17,361 nt of DNA from Botryosphaeria dothidea (lineage: Eukaryota; Ascomycota; Dothideomycetes; Botryosphaeriales; Botryosphaeriaceae). The position numbers and the translations under genes are program-made. The notes below the pieces were generated by a model. The model made no database searches. It saw nothing but the letters and a program-made list of their open reading frames with translations, and was not told the DNA's origin. The stretch lies in NCBI GenBank assembly GCA_011503125.2, contig WWBZ02000029.1:1-17361 (forward strand), in the 5' to 3' direction. This document shows positions 1-10,336 of the stretch, in pieces. How positions within the stretch are numbered: position 1 is the stretch's first letter; each line of letters starts with the position of its first letter.

Positions 1-1835
1 TTCGCCATCGTGAATGCAGGATGGCATGGCACAGAGCAAATCTAGGTGGTTGCGGCACATGTTCTTGGAAATATTCGGTAGGTCGGCAGCCAGCGCCTGA
101 TTCGCGAATCGTCAAGGGCGAGGAGAGCGTCCGGTGAGGGATAGTCGCCGCTGATGAGAGCAGAGTAGATGTCCTTGATGGCGAGATCGAACAGAGCCTG
201 GCACCGGATGTTTGTGTAGATGGTTGTTTCTGCGGACTCCGGGGGCTGACTATGCGTGGCCCTGGTGAGGTCCTGTTCTCAGATGTCCCAGGTCAGTGAG
301 TAGACACTGAAGGCAGAGTGGGCGACGCACTGTATCGCTATAATTTCTGGGGAGACCAATGTCAACGCCAGTAGGCAGCTCGATTGGCCGCGAGAAAGTA
401 ATCGATGCACCGACATCGAAGATGACCAGGCACCACCACACCCGACGGCGCATCTCCACTTGCCAAGGCTTTACCGCCCAGTCAGAGTATTCTCTGTGCA
501 GGCCGATGCCGACAGCAACTCGTTTCGCCAGGCCCAGGTAGTTGTACCCGGAGTTTGGCTTGTTTGCTTTTTGCACAAAGTTCGCGATAAGGGCGAGCAC
601 TTGAACCAGCATCATGCTCCCGATTTCGAGAATGTCGAACGTCAACCTGCTTTTTGCTTCTTCGAACAGAACCATATCCGTGCCGGGCTGGTACTTGCCA
701 GACGTGCACGCGCCCAGCGCTGCAACCACGTAGAGCAGAACATGCCAGAGCGTTCCGGGAGGCCGCGGAATCACTTCCATGTATTCTGCTCGGAAGGTGG
801 CCCTCATGAATGATGGGGTACGAGTGGTGGTAGAGACCAAAGTAATCGTCCAAGAAGGCGTCGAGTCGGGATGGTTGTGGTGCCCGTTGGAAGAGTGGCA
901 CTGGAGATTCTCGGCTGCCATGATTGGATGGGCCTGCAATCCTTGCATCCCCGTCTTCTGGTGACTGACTCAGCTCTGTCAGATGCAGAAACGATGCGCC
1001 AGACGCGACACCTGCCACCGATATCAGTCAGCCGGCCAATGGCACGCAGTCTGTTAAGCGGAAACAGCCCACCGAGATAACCATCGTTACCACCAACCGC
1101 AAGGTTCCCCATGCCGTCATTCAACTTGGATTGCCTCGACACGTTTCGCTCATCCCACTCCAAGTTACCAGAGACAGACGCCGGCGTTGGCTCGAGCGGA
1201 AGGTTATTGTATCCGGGTTCGTGGCACCTCGCTTCCTCTGACCCTGGGAGGAAAGATCAGGGACACGGTATGCGGCCCGCAAGTCGCCAATGGCAATAGA
1301 GTTGCCGTGTGCATGGATTTGGGTTTGTAAGACCGATGCGTCACGACTGTGGTCGAGGCCACGAGCGCCGGGTCACTGCCGAGCGGCGGTACCGCATCGT
1401 CTTGTCCAGAGGCAGTGATGGTGGATTCTGGGGCCTCACTACTGCAGCCATGTAGACTAGCTTCTGATAATAAACCTCTAGAATCTATTGCAGATCCAGA
1501 TCCAGATTCATAACGCTGCACCAGTGCGCGAGCTTCTGCAAGTTGACGCTCAACTTGAGTGACGTATCTGATCACCGTCAGATTCTGGGCGTTCGCAGAC
1601 GGGAATGAAATCTCACTTCCGTGTCAGTGGCGTTCGTTTCCGTTGCTCATACAGGCACGCCTGCTGGGACCGAGAACATGGAATGCATTGCGGCAATCCG
1701 CGATTACACTGCGACGCGTTACATTCTTGTCACGTGATGAGCAGAGCCGGAATGAGGAACCTTGATCTTCTTCGAATGGCATCTGTTGCAGGATCGTTGG
1801 CAAGAGGAGGTTGTGGCATGAATGTACGTGTACAT
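1..1835 (-). pseudogene. Zn(II)2Cys6 fungal transcription factor (3' truncated by window edge, frameshifted)
   Basis: Nuclear regulator of the Gal4-type class. The start chosen is the ATG at 1835, the first in frame with the zinc cluster. Exons read as 1761-1835, 1617-1708, 1073-1567, 331-1011 and 1-272; introns are 1709-1760, 1568-1616, 1012-1072 and 273-330. Exons 1 and 2 give Cys at residues 16, 19, 26, 33, 36 and 43, exactly C-x2-C-x6-C-x6-C-x2-C-x6-C. A linker and short coiled coil (YVTQVERQLAEARALVQR) follow. From about 1011 down comes the Fungal_trans middle homology region, with LDAFLDDYFGLYHHSYPIIH, SGYNYLGLAKRVAVGIGLHR and MRRRVWWCLVIFDVGASITF. Breaks: an extra base at 797-802; single-base losses near 76-78 and 85-87; and one unresolved frame change at 1250-1330, which may be an unseen intron. 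The first intron has a weak donor (GTTCCT). It diverges from the nitrilase gene, and its target is unknown. Confidence 0.85.
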
Positions 1836-3371
1836 CAAAGCAATGCCGCAGCTTGAAAAGAGTTGGTGCCAGGCGGAGCGAGCCGGAAGAAAGAAAGCGG
1901 GGTTACTTATCGGATGAACAGGACGGTCCGTTTCTGGCTCTCCCTATCGTCCCCAAACTGCCACTGGGGTTGTGCTGACCAAGAGCCGGATCCCATGTCC
2001 TACGGTGAGGAGATAAGAACTCACTAGAAAATGTCCTCAATGCCAAGTCCAAGCCCTGTTTGTCCTGGAAGACGATCCAATTCCGTCAGCAACTGTTCAG
2101 TCAAACACAAAACATCTTGTGGATTCTCTTTGTATAAAATGGGCAAGGCGTCGAAAGCTATTCATAAAACATTATTGTTGGTAAGTTTAATCCACGCTCA
2201 GGCTAGGAAAGTACTCGTGATAAGTTGGAGATCCACGCGAAAAGCGCCATGGAGGATTTGCAAGGACAGTCCAATGTCTTGATCTTGGCCAGTAACGTCA
2301 TCACACAAAGTCCATATCTTGCCAAAGAAGCGAGTTTAGTGGACGTGAGTGGGCTGATAAGCCGGGATTAGTTGCGGAGCCGCAGACGTCCCACGTCAGC
2401 AAACATTTCCAACTCCTGGGTCTTGTCTGATTGATTGTGGTCCTCATCAGCCCATTTGAGTTTACCGGTAGGAATGGTACGTGCAACAATAGTTCTGAAA
2501 TCAGTGTTCATTAGCCCACACTAATTCACAACCTTGGTCTTTGTTCAATTCATAAGTTGAGTAATCAGCCCTCCAATGATCTCGCACTGAACTGCAACAT
2601 TGCACCCTGTTCGCCTCCGTCCAGATTATTGGTCGCCTGCCCGATGATCCACTGCCGTCCTTTGCCACTATCTCAACCGTACGATGTAGGCTTCGAGCGT
2701 AGTTAACCGTCCTTGACTCCTTTCCTGGACGGTTCTCTAGAAACTCAGGGTTTACTTTAGATACTGAATACTCGAAATCATGCAACTACTGGCCGGCACT
2801 GTCATTCGAAGCGAGGGGTTCTGGCCAGTGCAGGTCGACAAGACCAACGTTTACTGAACAGTCCTTTCTGGCATGAGCATCCATCGCACGGCACCAGGGC
2901 CTGACGGCGGAGTGTTTATGCAGAATGCAGCGTTCGGGACCAATAGAGTTTGGCATGCCGCAGTTACCAACCCGCTGGGTTTCTTATCATCCACAACAAC
3001 ATCAATCCAGGCCCAGAGGTTTTTTTGGTTACAGCATTCAACTGATCCTTCGGGACAATCTGCTTCTCTGGCAGCCGCAGCTCGGCCAAAGCAGTGGGGA
3101 TATGTGAGTGAAACTTACTTCTCACATCTACAGTTCTTACACCTTGGGCGGGGTAAGCGGAGAAGGTCCTGCAAAACTGGGAAGGGCAATCTTGCGTGAT
3201 CCGTCGGTCCAAGGGAGGAACCTTTGGTGAGTTCCTCGCTCTGTGGAAGGAATTTTAATGTATTTAAAACCTCCATTCTCCCACATATGGACTGCCGAAT
3301 CGCCACAGAAGTCCAGCAGCATTGTCTCACCTCTGAAACACCCCGAAGATTTGACCACCAAGCCTTGAAAA
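1836..3371. promoter_or_regulatory. Intergenic region between divergent regulator and nitrilase genes
   Basis: This 1.5-kb stretch has no convincing gene; the ORFs of 60-108 codons lack domain or codon support. It probably holds the promoters of both flanking genes. A TATA-like element (TATTTAAAA, 3261-3269) lies about 103 bases before the nitrilase ATG and is followed by a CT-rich tract. GGACGG hexamers occur on either strand at 1921, 2655, 2707 and 2727; two of them form a perfect inverted repeat. Confidence 0.5.
2705..2734. promoter_or_regulatory. Perfect 8-bp inverted repeat, 14-nt spacer
   Basis: AACCGTCC (2705-2712) and GGACGGTT (2727-2734) are exact reverse complements. CCG and CGG triplets inside inverted arms are the usual core of Zn2Cys6 dimer sites, so this is a candidate operator for the adjacent regulator. 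That role is inference. Confidence 0.35.
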
Positions 3372-4821
3372 ATGCCAGCCCATATCACCAAGTATAAAGC
3401 CGGCAGCGGTAAGTCCCTTTCGCCTGAATGTCGTGTGCAGAGCATTCTGACGACAGAACAGGTTGTTACTGAGCCTGGCGTACGTGATCTTCCACGCCTA
3501 CTATACTCACAAGTTAATCATCTGCAGTGGTTTGACCTTGAACTGGGCGTCCAGAAGACAATTCACTGGATCAATGAAGCAGGGAGGACAGGATGTAAAC
3601 TGATTGGCTTTCCGGAAACGTGTATGTACCTCGCTTCACTGCGGTCTGTCTTCTCACAACTATCCAGGGATTCCGGGATATCCATACTGGCTCTGGAAGG
3701 TAGTAATACTCGACCTATTTTTCGTTTGAAAACACTAAACGATGCACAGGTCAACTACCTTCAATCACTGCAATGATCAAGGTCTACCGTGAGAACAGTC
3801 TGAGAGTTGATTCGGAAGAGATGAGAAGCATCCGTCATGCGGCTCGCGAGAACCAGATGTACGAGCGGGCTACCTGCAGCTGTTCTACCTCTGCTGACTC
3901 AACTCAGCTACGTCTCCATGGGTTTTTCGGAGATCGGACTACGCCACCTGTTTCCTTGCCGCAGGTGTTGATTGCTCCGAACGGAGACATCATCAATCAT
4001 CGTCGCAAGATCAAGCCCAGCCACGTGGAGGAAGCTGATCTACGGTGATGGCGCCGGCGACACTTTCATGTCTGTCCAGCCCCCCCCGACACCGACATCG
4101 GCCGCCTTGGCCCAGCTCAATTGCTGGGAGAACATGAATCCTTTCCTCAAGTGTCTCAACGTGTCCTGCGGCGAGCAGTATCCACATTGCCGCATGGCCC
4201 GTTGCCCCTGCCGATGCCTGCAGGATCGCACCAGATCCCGCGACGAACACAGGCGAGCAGTGGGCAGACATGATCACCCCCGCGTACGCTGCGGAAGTGG
4301 GCACCTGGGTGCTGGCCCCCTTTCCAGCGCCTCAGCGTTGACGGGATCAAGAAAAACACGCCGGCCGGCGTCGAGCCCGAGACGGACCCTTCTCCGTACA
4401 ATGCTTGGTCCCGCCATCTTTGCCCCAGACGGTTCCTGTGTTGCCAGAGCGGATCAGGATTTCGACGGTCTCGTTGATGGCCGATGTAAGCGCCCCCGAT
4501 CTGCCACTCGATCTCCACTGACGTGAAGATAGATCGATCTCAACGAGACGCACATCCCTAAAGCCATCATTGACTACGGCGGCCCACTACATGCGCCCGG
4601 ATCTCATCCGTCTCCTTGTCGACACGCGTCGTAAGGAGCTGGTGACCGAGGCCGACCCGGACGGCACCATCGCGACCTACTCCACGCGTGAGAGACTGGG
4701 CCTGCACCTGCCGCTTGAGCCTCCGAACCCCAGGAATGAGAAGACTGGAATGTTTGGCGCGACTAAGCCGACCAACGGCGTAAAGTCGCCTTTAATTACG
4801 AAGGTGCCGCTACGCGCCTAG
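3372..4821 (+). pseudogene. Nitrilase-superfamily enzyme (cyanide hydratase/nitrilase type), frameshifted
   Basis: The family hydrolyses nitriles or hydrates cyanide through a Glu-Lys-Cys triad. Exons are 3372-3408, 3457-3479, 3528-3621, 3668-3699, 3750-3858, 3908-4485 and 4533-4821; the six introns of 46-50 nt have GT...AG ends. Spliced length is about 387 codons, normal for fungal members. Glu in FPE is at 3615-3617, Lys in HRRKIKP at 4007-4009, and Cys in GQLNCWENMNPF at 4122-4124. The C-terminal part [20 protein letters not shown] is strongly family-like. Single-base frame breaks lie near 3771 (loss), 3935, 3960, 4031, the C8 run 4080-4087, 4112, 4179, 4322, 4405, 4476 and 4583, mostly gains in short G or C runs, with no nonsense substitutions. 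No full-length product could come from this sequence as given. Resemblance is closest, from memory, to fungal cyanide hydratases, but substrate cannot be told. Confidence 0.88.
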
Positions 4822-4952
4822 CGTAATGGGAATAGCAACTAACCGAGCATGTACTTTGACTCTAAAAGGGATCAATGGCTGACGGATTCGGTGCGAGTCT
4901 AATTTTTCCGTGTTTTTTCATTCAGCGTGTGACCTCAAGGATGGCCATTGTG

Positions 4953-5740
4953 TCAAATGGGGGAGAAAATTACGTCTATTGGAAAGACCTTCAATGTGTA
5001 TTGCTCTGAATTCCAGTCTTTTCCGGCAGCTTCTGTAGTCTGGTGAACATATTTGATCATTATCCTGCCATATGCGTGTCCAGAGTTGGATTGAATATTG
5101 CATGGTTCAAACACCAGCCAATTGAATACCCCCAGCAATGTATTCAGCAGCACAGCCTCGATCTCAGAGGCGTTGTCATAATATTTTTCATGGCAGCCGG
5201 TTTATCTTTGAAGGTGAGCTTCATACGCTAGTCAAGACCGACAAATACGATGGCTCTGGTCCAGCTCAATATTGAGATCCAACTTCCTGCCTTCTACGCG
5301 TCTTGTATCAAACTCGGCAGTCTCTGATGATTCGAAAAAAGGCCACTGATATCCCCAGACGAGCTGGATTGTAACGTAATGAATTGTTTGTGGCGCAAGG
5401 AAAACGCTCTTCCATGACCCATCCACGTGTTCCCAAGGAGCATTGGAGAAATCTTTCTCCTGATGGCATGGTTCCTCGTCAAGCAGTACGCCCAACAATT
5501 TCACAATCTGGCAGTGCAAGGGGCTTTGATGTGGCTAATATCTCGCTGGCGGTGGATCTGCGCCGTTGGTAGTACAAGGGCTCGTCTACGGAGAGCAGCG
5601 GGTAACTGATCTTGAGTAGGTGCCCGTAACACCAATACGGTCCACATCATTGGTACCGATCATCCGCACTATTCGGGATAGTGCAGCAAAGCACCCAACC
5701 AGAGTGAATGAAGCCAGTGTCACGAAGATCTCGTCCTACC
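4953..5740 (-). pseudogene. Unidentified broken coding region
   Basis: I do not recognise this gene. Several adjoining minus-strand segments read like protein in different frames. First is a hydrophobic stretch near 5730-5640 (FVTLASFTLVGCFAALSRIV). Then come YGHLLKISYPLLSVDEPLYY near 5620-5560, a segment at about 5480-5232 with HYVTIQLVWGYQWPFFESSE, and a last piece ending at the stop at 4953 with EAVLLNTLLGVFNWLVFEPC. Each lacks stops for 40-90 codons and has family-like amino-acid composition. The frames do not join without one-base shifts or introns that I could not place. Total length would be near 250 residues. It may be a decayed membrane or secreted protein gene; non-coding chance ORFs remain possible. 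Confidence 0.35.
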
Positions 5741-6559
5741 TGAGAGTAATGGAGACCTCAGTGGCAAGGGAAACTTGCCAGCGGATGAGAGTTTGAGGCT
5801 GGCTGAGCGATGGTGTAATGGCATATGGTTCCACTGTCCTGGTAGATTTTCTATTGCGTCACTTTGTCCTTTTCCCGAAGGAGGGAATGTAGGTGAACAG
5901 AAATTGTCTCCTGCATTGACGGCCCCCGCAGTTGTTTTTGTGTATACCAGCACCGGACTATAGTCGTTCTTTCGATTGCGACGACGCGAGGCGGTCATGC
6001 GGCCTTGCTGCGGGTGTGAGGCCGAAAAAAAAAAAAGATTGCGCGGTCCCTTGTCGTGCTGCTGCTGCTGCTGCTGATGATGATGACGAGTGGCGACGTA
6101 TTCGCTCGGATTCGCCGGTGGTGCGGGAATTTTTGGTTCCGGGTAGGCAGGGTGCGGACGGACGGCTCGCGGGGGAGGGGAAGGCGTATCCGCGGTGTGG
6201 CCGGCCTGACGGCGGCGGCGGGGCTTGGTGGCCGTATCTGTGCTTTCTTTCGGGGATCTGGGGGGTGAGGCGGAGCGTGGTGGCGAGGTTGAAGGCGCGG
6301 TGCCACGCGCGGCGGCGGGCAGCTGCGAGCAGCCAGGGCCCTATGGTGAGGGTAGTATTCGCTGATCTCTAGGTGGTTCTCTGTACTATCATGTTGTCTA
6401 TCGCTGTGATGTGAAAGCCGTCTTCGTACGGAGCAGGAGCATGGAGCATGGACCTTGGAGACTCACGTTCTGACAGCTGCACTAAGGTTAAACTCTGGCA
6501 TCGTACTTCCCAAAGCCGCAAGAGCGGCCTAAACTTACTCATCACACACCGAGAGATTA
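5741..6559. other. Gene-free stretch, GC-rich centre with simple repeats
   Basis: I see no supportable gene. The part from 5990 to 6340 is GC-rich, which by itself leaves long stop-free frames on both strands. It contains an A12 run at 6025-6036 and a trinucleotide microsatellite at 6058-6087. The flanks are ordinary mixed sequence. Confidence 0.5.
6058..6087. repeat. Trinucleotide microsatellite (GCT)6(GAT)3
   Basis: Six GCT units are followed directly by three GAT units and one GAC. No surrounding coding frame is convincing. Confidence 0.85.
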
Positions 6560-6574
6560 GCTAGCAAGATATTA

Positions 6575-7363
6575 ATACTCTCCGGCGGGCAGATGGCCTG
6601 TGCGCCAAAGCTTGCCTCTACTGTGTACAATGCCGATCTGTCTTCACACCACGACAACCTTTGCCCCCTTGGCTTTTCTCGGAAATGTCCCTCGCGATCA
6701 TGAGTAACCCTGCTGTCTTCTTCCTTCGCGCTATGACCAAGCTACTAGGCTTCTAATGGAATGGACTGCCACACCAGGGATGAAGCTCTCCTCCACATCA
6801 GCTAGCTTCTGGAGGAGCCTCGCCTGGGAATTTGGTTCAGGGTGAAGTGCAACTTGGCATCATCGCTCTTCTCAATTCATTACCCGCAGACTGTGGCAAG
6901 TGTATCTCTAGTATCCACTCTAGCTCCACTTACTCACTATACCCCAGGAATGCCTGGAGAAGACACAGTGTATCTACGACAAGCTGAGCAACCAACCAAC
7001 AGAACTGCTGCCATACGTGGTGTTTTCTCAGCCACCCCGTGTGGCAACGGACCTGGCGAAGTCTCGAGAGAAACTCCTGAAGTGGCTCCAGGCTCTGCAT
7101 GACTCTGGTAGGTCTGGGATCGATGAGATCTTGAGGGTCGTCGACATGGATATGCTCGGAGAGGACGTTTCTGATACGGATACACCTGAAAATTATGTGC
7201 CTGGCCCAGATACGCACAGCGAGGAGACGGAAAACGGCGTGATGCCCATTACTGCACAACCATACCTGGCCTTGAGCCCGGCCAGACAACACTTGAACAG
7301 TACTTCAAGCCGGCCTCAACGAAGTCCTCGCCACCTCCCGCCTCGGAAACAGAGAGACTCTAA
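6575..7363 (+). pseudogene. Unidentified ORF pieces with C-terminal PIP-box-like motif
   Basis: I do not recognise a family. An open piece at about 6575-6753 has three close cysteines (ACLYCVQC) and ends at TAA. A second open frame from about 6952 contains PTELLPYVVFSQPPRVATDL and EKLLKWLQALHDSG, then an acidic stretch. Between them, 6902-6951 resembles an intron (GTGTAT donor, CCCAG acceptor), but the phases do not match cleanly. Near 7265-7275 the frame must change by one base to enter a 30-codon tail with QTTLEQYF (7283-7306), which fits the PCNA-binding pattern Q-x-x-L-x-x-Y-F, and a stop at 7361-7363. Without that change the frame runs to 7439. It may be a gene remnant of chromatin or DNA-metabolism type, but function is unsupported. 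Confidence 0.35.
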
Positions 7364-7439
7364 GAAGAGTCAAGCTCACCTTCACCTCCTGTCACTGACG
7401 AGATCTTCTCACAGCAGCAAGCAGTATGATCGCGACTAA

Positions 7440-8906
7440 CCGGATCCCAAGTCCCCAGCCCGACCCCCAACCAGCCTTATCGCCAATTCTTGTTCTCCCA
7501 AGCACCTCTCCTAACGCCGCTCACTGTCAGGCGCGCACTCGTACCCGAAGGTTTGCCTTTGAAGAAGGGCTCATATTCCAGACTCCCCGCCTACCCCCGC
7601 TCCTCGCTCAAGGAAGTTCAAGGAACAGTATATCACGTCCTGCTGATAGGTTGGGGTGTGATGAACAATTTACAGCCATGTCGTTCGAGTGATTGGACCA
7701 GAGTTCGCGCCACACTCGCCGGCCACAACCGTGCAGCAAGTGACTGGGACTTGAAGCCCGCATGTACTTGCTGACTATAGATGCCAATGCCGTGCGAGTG
7801 ATTGGGGCCTGAGTCCACGAGTGCTCTCCAATGATGATACGACGTCATCTGAGTGATTGGGGTTGAAGCTTGCGCGTCCTTGTCCATGATACGCTTGTAT
7901 CGAGTCATTTGACAATCAGGTCAACGCACTTGTTTACAGAAAACACCATTCAAGTGCTGGTGCTAGACCTAAGCACATTTCCGTTAATAGTGACTGCCTC
8001 GGTCCTTCCGTATATGCTCTCGCGCTATTCAAAGACGTTCTACACTATTCGCAGCAAGTAGAGTTGTATCAGTTCGGGTATTCAAGATATAGAGTGCGTT
8101 TGGGGGCCTAACGCTTTCACCATCATCCGGATGGGAAAGTTGTTGTGCGCTATATCCTTTCAGTCAGGTCATCTGCGTTTGGATTAATTCTAGATTCGTT
8201 CATGGGCTTCCGGATATTTTTTCGGGTCAAATCGCTTGGAATATTTAGGTCTTTGGAGAGCAGCATCTGCGAGGGCGGGAGTACTTGAAGTGATTTGTCA
8301 CTTGCTCGTCTGGGCCTGCCAGGACTGTTTCTGCCATCTCATATTCGGGCTCGGAACAACAATCTGAGAGACATCCCGAATACTTCGCCTGAATCTCCCC
8401 GTATACGCATATTTCGTGCAGCGGAGGCCGATTGTGGGGAGTAAGCGATGAGAAGAAACTTGGGCTGCTCAGTTGCGAGGAAGTGGGGCCTTTCAAACCA
8501 CAATTGCTTCGCGAGTGGGCAGCCCTGGGTGTTTCTGCGGTATTTTTCGCTTGAAAGCGTTAACAGCCTGTCGCGTGTGCATGCGCGCGGGTTTTGATGT
8601 TTATATGCTGTTGTGCTGCGTCTTTTCTTACTTTTTAACATTTTCGACAGCGACGACGACCACCGCCATGGCGACTGGCAACGATAGATGCACCGCAGTG
8701 AGTGGAAGCCCAGCGCTATCTGGTCAGCTAAGCCAGGATGTCGGCGTGACATCCACCGGAGGCGGAGTCCTCTGTCGTTTGCCTACAGCCGCTGAGGCGA
8801 AGCGATTCTGAGAAGACGGGGCAGCTCTTGGATCAGCAATATATTGCATTCCAGAGCTGGCAGCCCGGTCTCACAGGACACAGGGGTAGCGTCTCACGAT
8901 GACGCT
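7440..8906. other. Stretch without a supportable gene
   Basis: Only short or shadow-like ORFs are present. The one structured element is the degenerate tandem array at 7686-7920. The remainder is mixed composition without recognisable protein text, RNA gene or transposon ends. Confidence 0.5.
7686..7920. repeat. Degenerate tandem array, about 5 units of 51-58 bp
   Basis: Units begin near 7686, 7737, 7795, 7850 and 7901, each with a CGAGTGATTGG-like head (variants: AGTGACTGGG, GAGTCATTTG). Most then continue with a TTGA/CTGAG box, and units 3 and 4 share ATGATACG near the end. Copies are imperfect, so this is an old minisatellite-like array. Confidence 0.5.
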
Positions 8907-9401
8907 AGGGCGCAGCGCCGGAGGATCAGACGCGAATGATTATCGGTGGTCATCCTGATCCTACCACGAACTCTTATGATTCCGTCCCGAATGGCTGTGA
9001 GATCAGTTGCCGGTGGGCAATGACCAAGGACGAAGCTGTTGCCTCTTTGCTGGCGAAGAACAAGCCATTTTATCCAAGATAATATATAAGGCATCCTCCG
9101 CCTCACAACGAGCAATGTCAAAGGCCGTGTTGGACAAAGCGCTTGCGGACAGAATTCTGACGAATCCTTGGCCAAATACCAAGCTTAGGTCGATTTGTAC
9201 CGAGCCGAAGCAGAAAGAACGGCCGAGCTTGCCCATTATCGTAGACCAAACAGGTCTCGTTCGCGTTCGCCCAAGCGTTGTGACCGCGGCGACCGCGATC
9301 GTAGCTCCAGGAGGTCTCGCTCTCCTTCGCGTGAGCGTGACTGTAGGAGATACAGGCCCCGCTCGCCAGGTATGCGTCGCAGGGATAATCGGAAACACTA
9401 G
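8907..9401 (+). pseudogene. Broken reading frame ending in an RS-rich tail
   Basis: Three consecutive plus-strand segments in different frames read like one protein. They are 8907-9089 (contains MTKDEAVASLLAKNKPFYPR, then TAA), about 9085-9190 (AMSKAVLDKALADRILTNPW), and 9195-9401 (starts YRAEAERTAELAHYRRP). The last segment holds many Arg-Ser/Ser-Arg dipeptides (SRSRSPKR, RRSRSPSRERD) and ends with TAG at 9399-9401. RS tails are typical of splicing-associated proteins, but no RRM is visible and the family is not identified. Two frame changes with no good intron signals argue for indels. The N-terminal start is not determined. Confidence 0.4.
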
Positions 9402-10336
9402 AGCGCATTCTGGGTTATACCCCTACAACACACTCTGACAGAATCAACACTGAACTGGGCCCCTATATCAGAAGCCCCAGAAATGGTACCTTTCCATAAC
9501 GGATGGCCACACTTTCTGTGAACCCCTGTAAATCTCATCTCCATTGGAGAACAGATCCGTAGGATGACCATATTGCATAGCAGATTGACTGCAAAATGCT
9601 ACCTTTTTTTCGTTGATGGCCTCGGCTTACCCGGAGTATCAAGGAAGAATGCTACCACACTAGCCTCGGGTTTGCGAAAGGTGAAGCAGACCACGAGCGA
9701 TGGATAAAACGTTCCAGCGGTTTGGTACTAAATCCGCTGCGTCCATATTAGATATGTATAAGAAACCTCAGAGCTGGGTTGTTTTGGCAGAAGGTGCCAA
9801 CACTGCATTCGAGACAGATTGCTAATTTCAAATGAAATTCTGGACGACCTGGCAGATTTCAGAACGATCAGAACACATATTGGAGAAACAATTCCGTTAA
9901 CATGTTTTCAGGGGTGTTGCTCGGAGTTCCACATCTCTGGTTGTGGTTGGATCGGGTCCATCTCCGCTGGCGTTAGCGGAAGTCAGAGGCGCACGCATGA
10001 CCAATCAGCATTCATGTTCCCATTACCAAGATCGAATATATCTATGCAATCGAAGAAGGTCGGATCCCGACGCGCTTCTTGAGTGGTCCAGATGACAAGT
10101 GGCTGATGACGCGCAGCACCCCTCAGCACTAATGTCCCGCTCAAGGTGTGACGTACATACATCTGGATCATCCCCGCACTTGGTACCACAGACCCTGTAT
10201 ACAAACAAACATACCTCCACTGCAAAACACTCCAGAAAGTTTTTTCAGAGGATTCCGATCAAGAGAGCTCTGGTAAAATAAGAGATCATTGCAAACCCGC
10301 AAACCAAGCCCCCCCCCCCCGACCACGACACCAGCC
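9402..10336. other. Intergenic stretch upstream of the NmrA-like gene
   Basis: No supportable gene is visible; ORFs of 60-87 codons lack recognisable features. A C12 homopolymer (10309-10320) lies 16 bases before the ATG of the next gene, in its likely 5' leader. Confidence 0.45.

Noticed and set aside
3750..4590. Programmed ribosomal frameshifting in the nitrilase gene
   Set aside because: About ten shifts of mixed sign without slippery heptamers or common sites cannot be programmed; indels explain them.
5932..6372. ORFs of 100-146 codons on both strands
   Set aside because: They arise from GC-rich sequence and a trinucleotide repeat; composition is low-complexity with no recognisable protein text.
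7686..7920. CRISPR array (regular roughly 55-bp spacing)
   Set aside because: The genome is eukaryotic, repeats are degenerate with only about 10 shared bases, and no cas genes are present.
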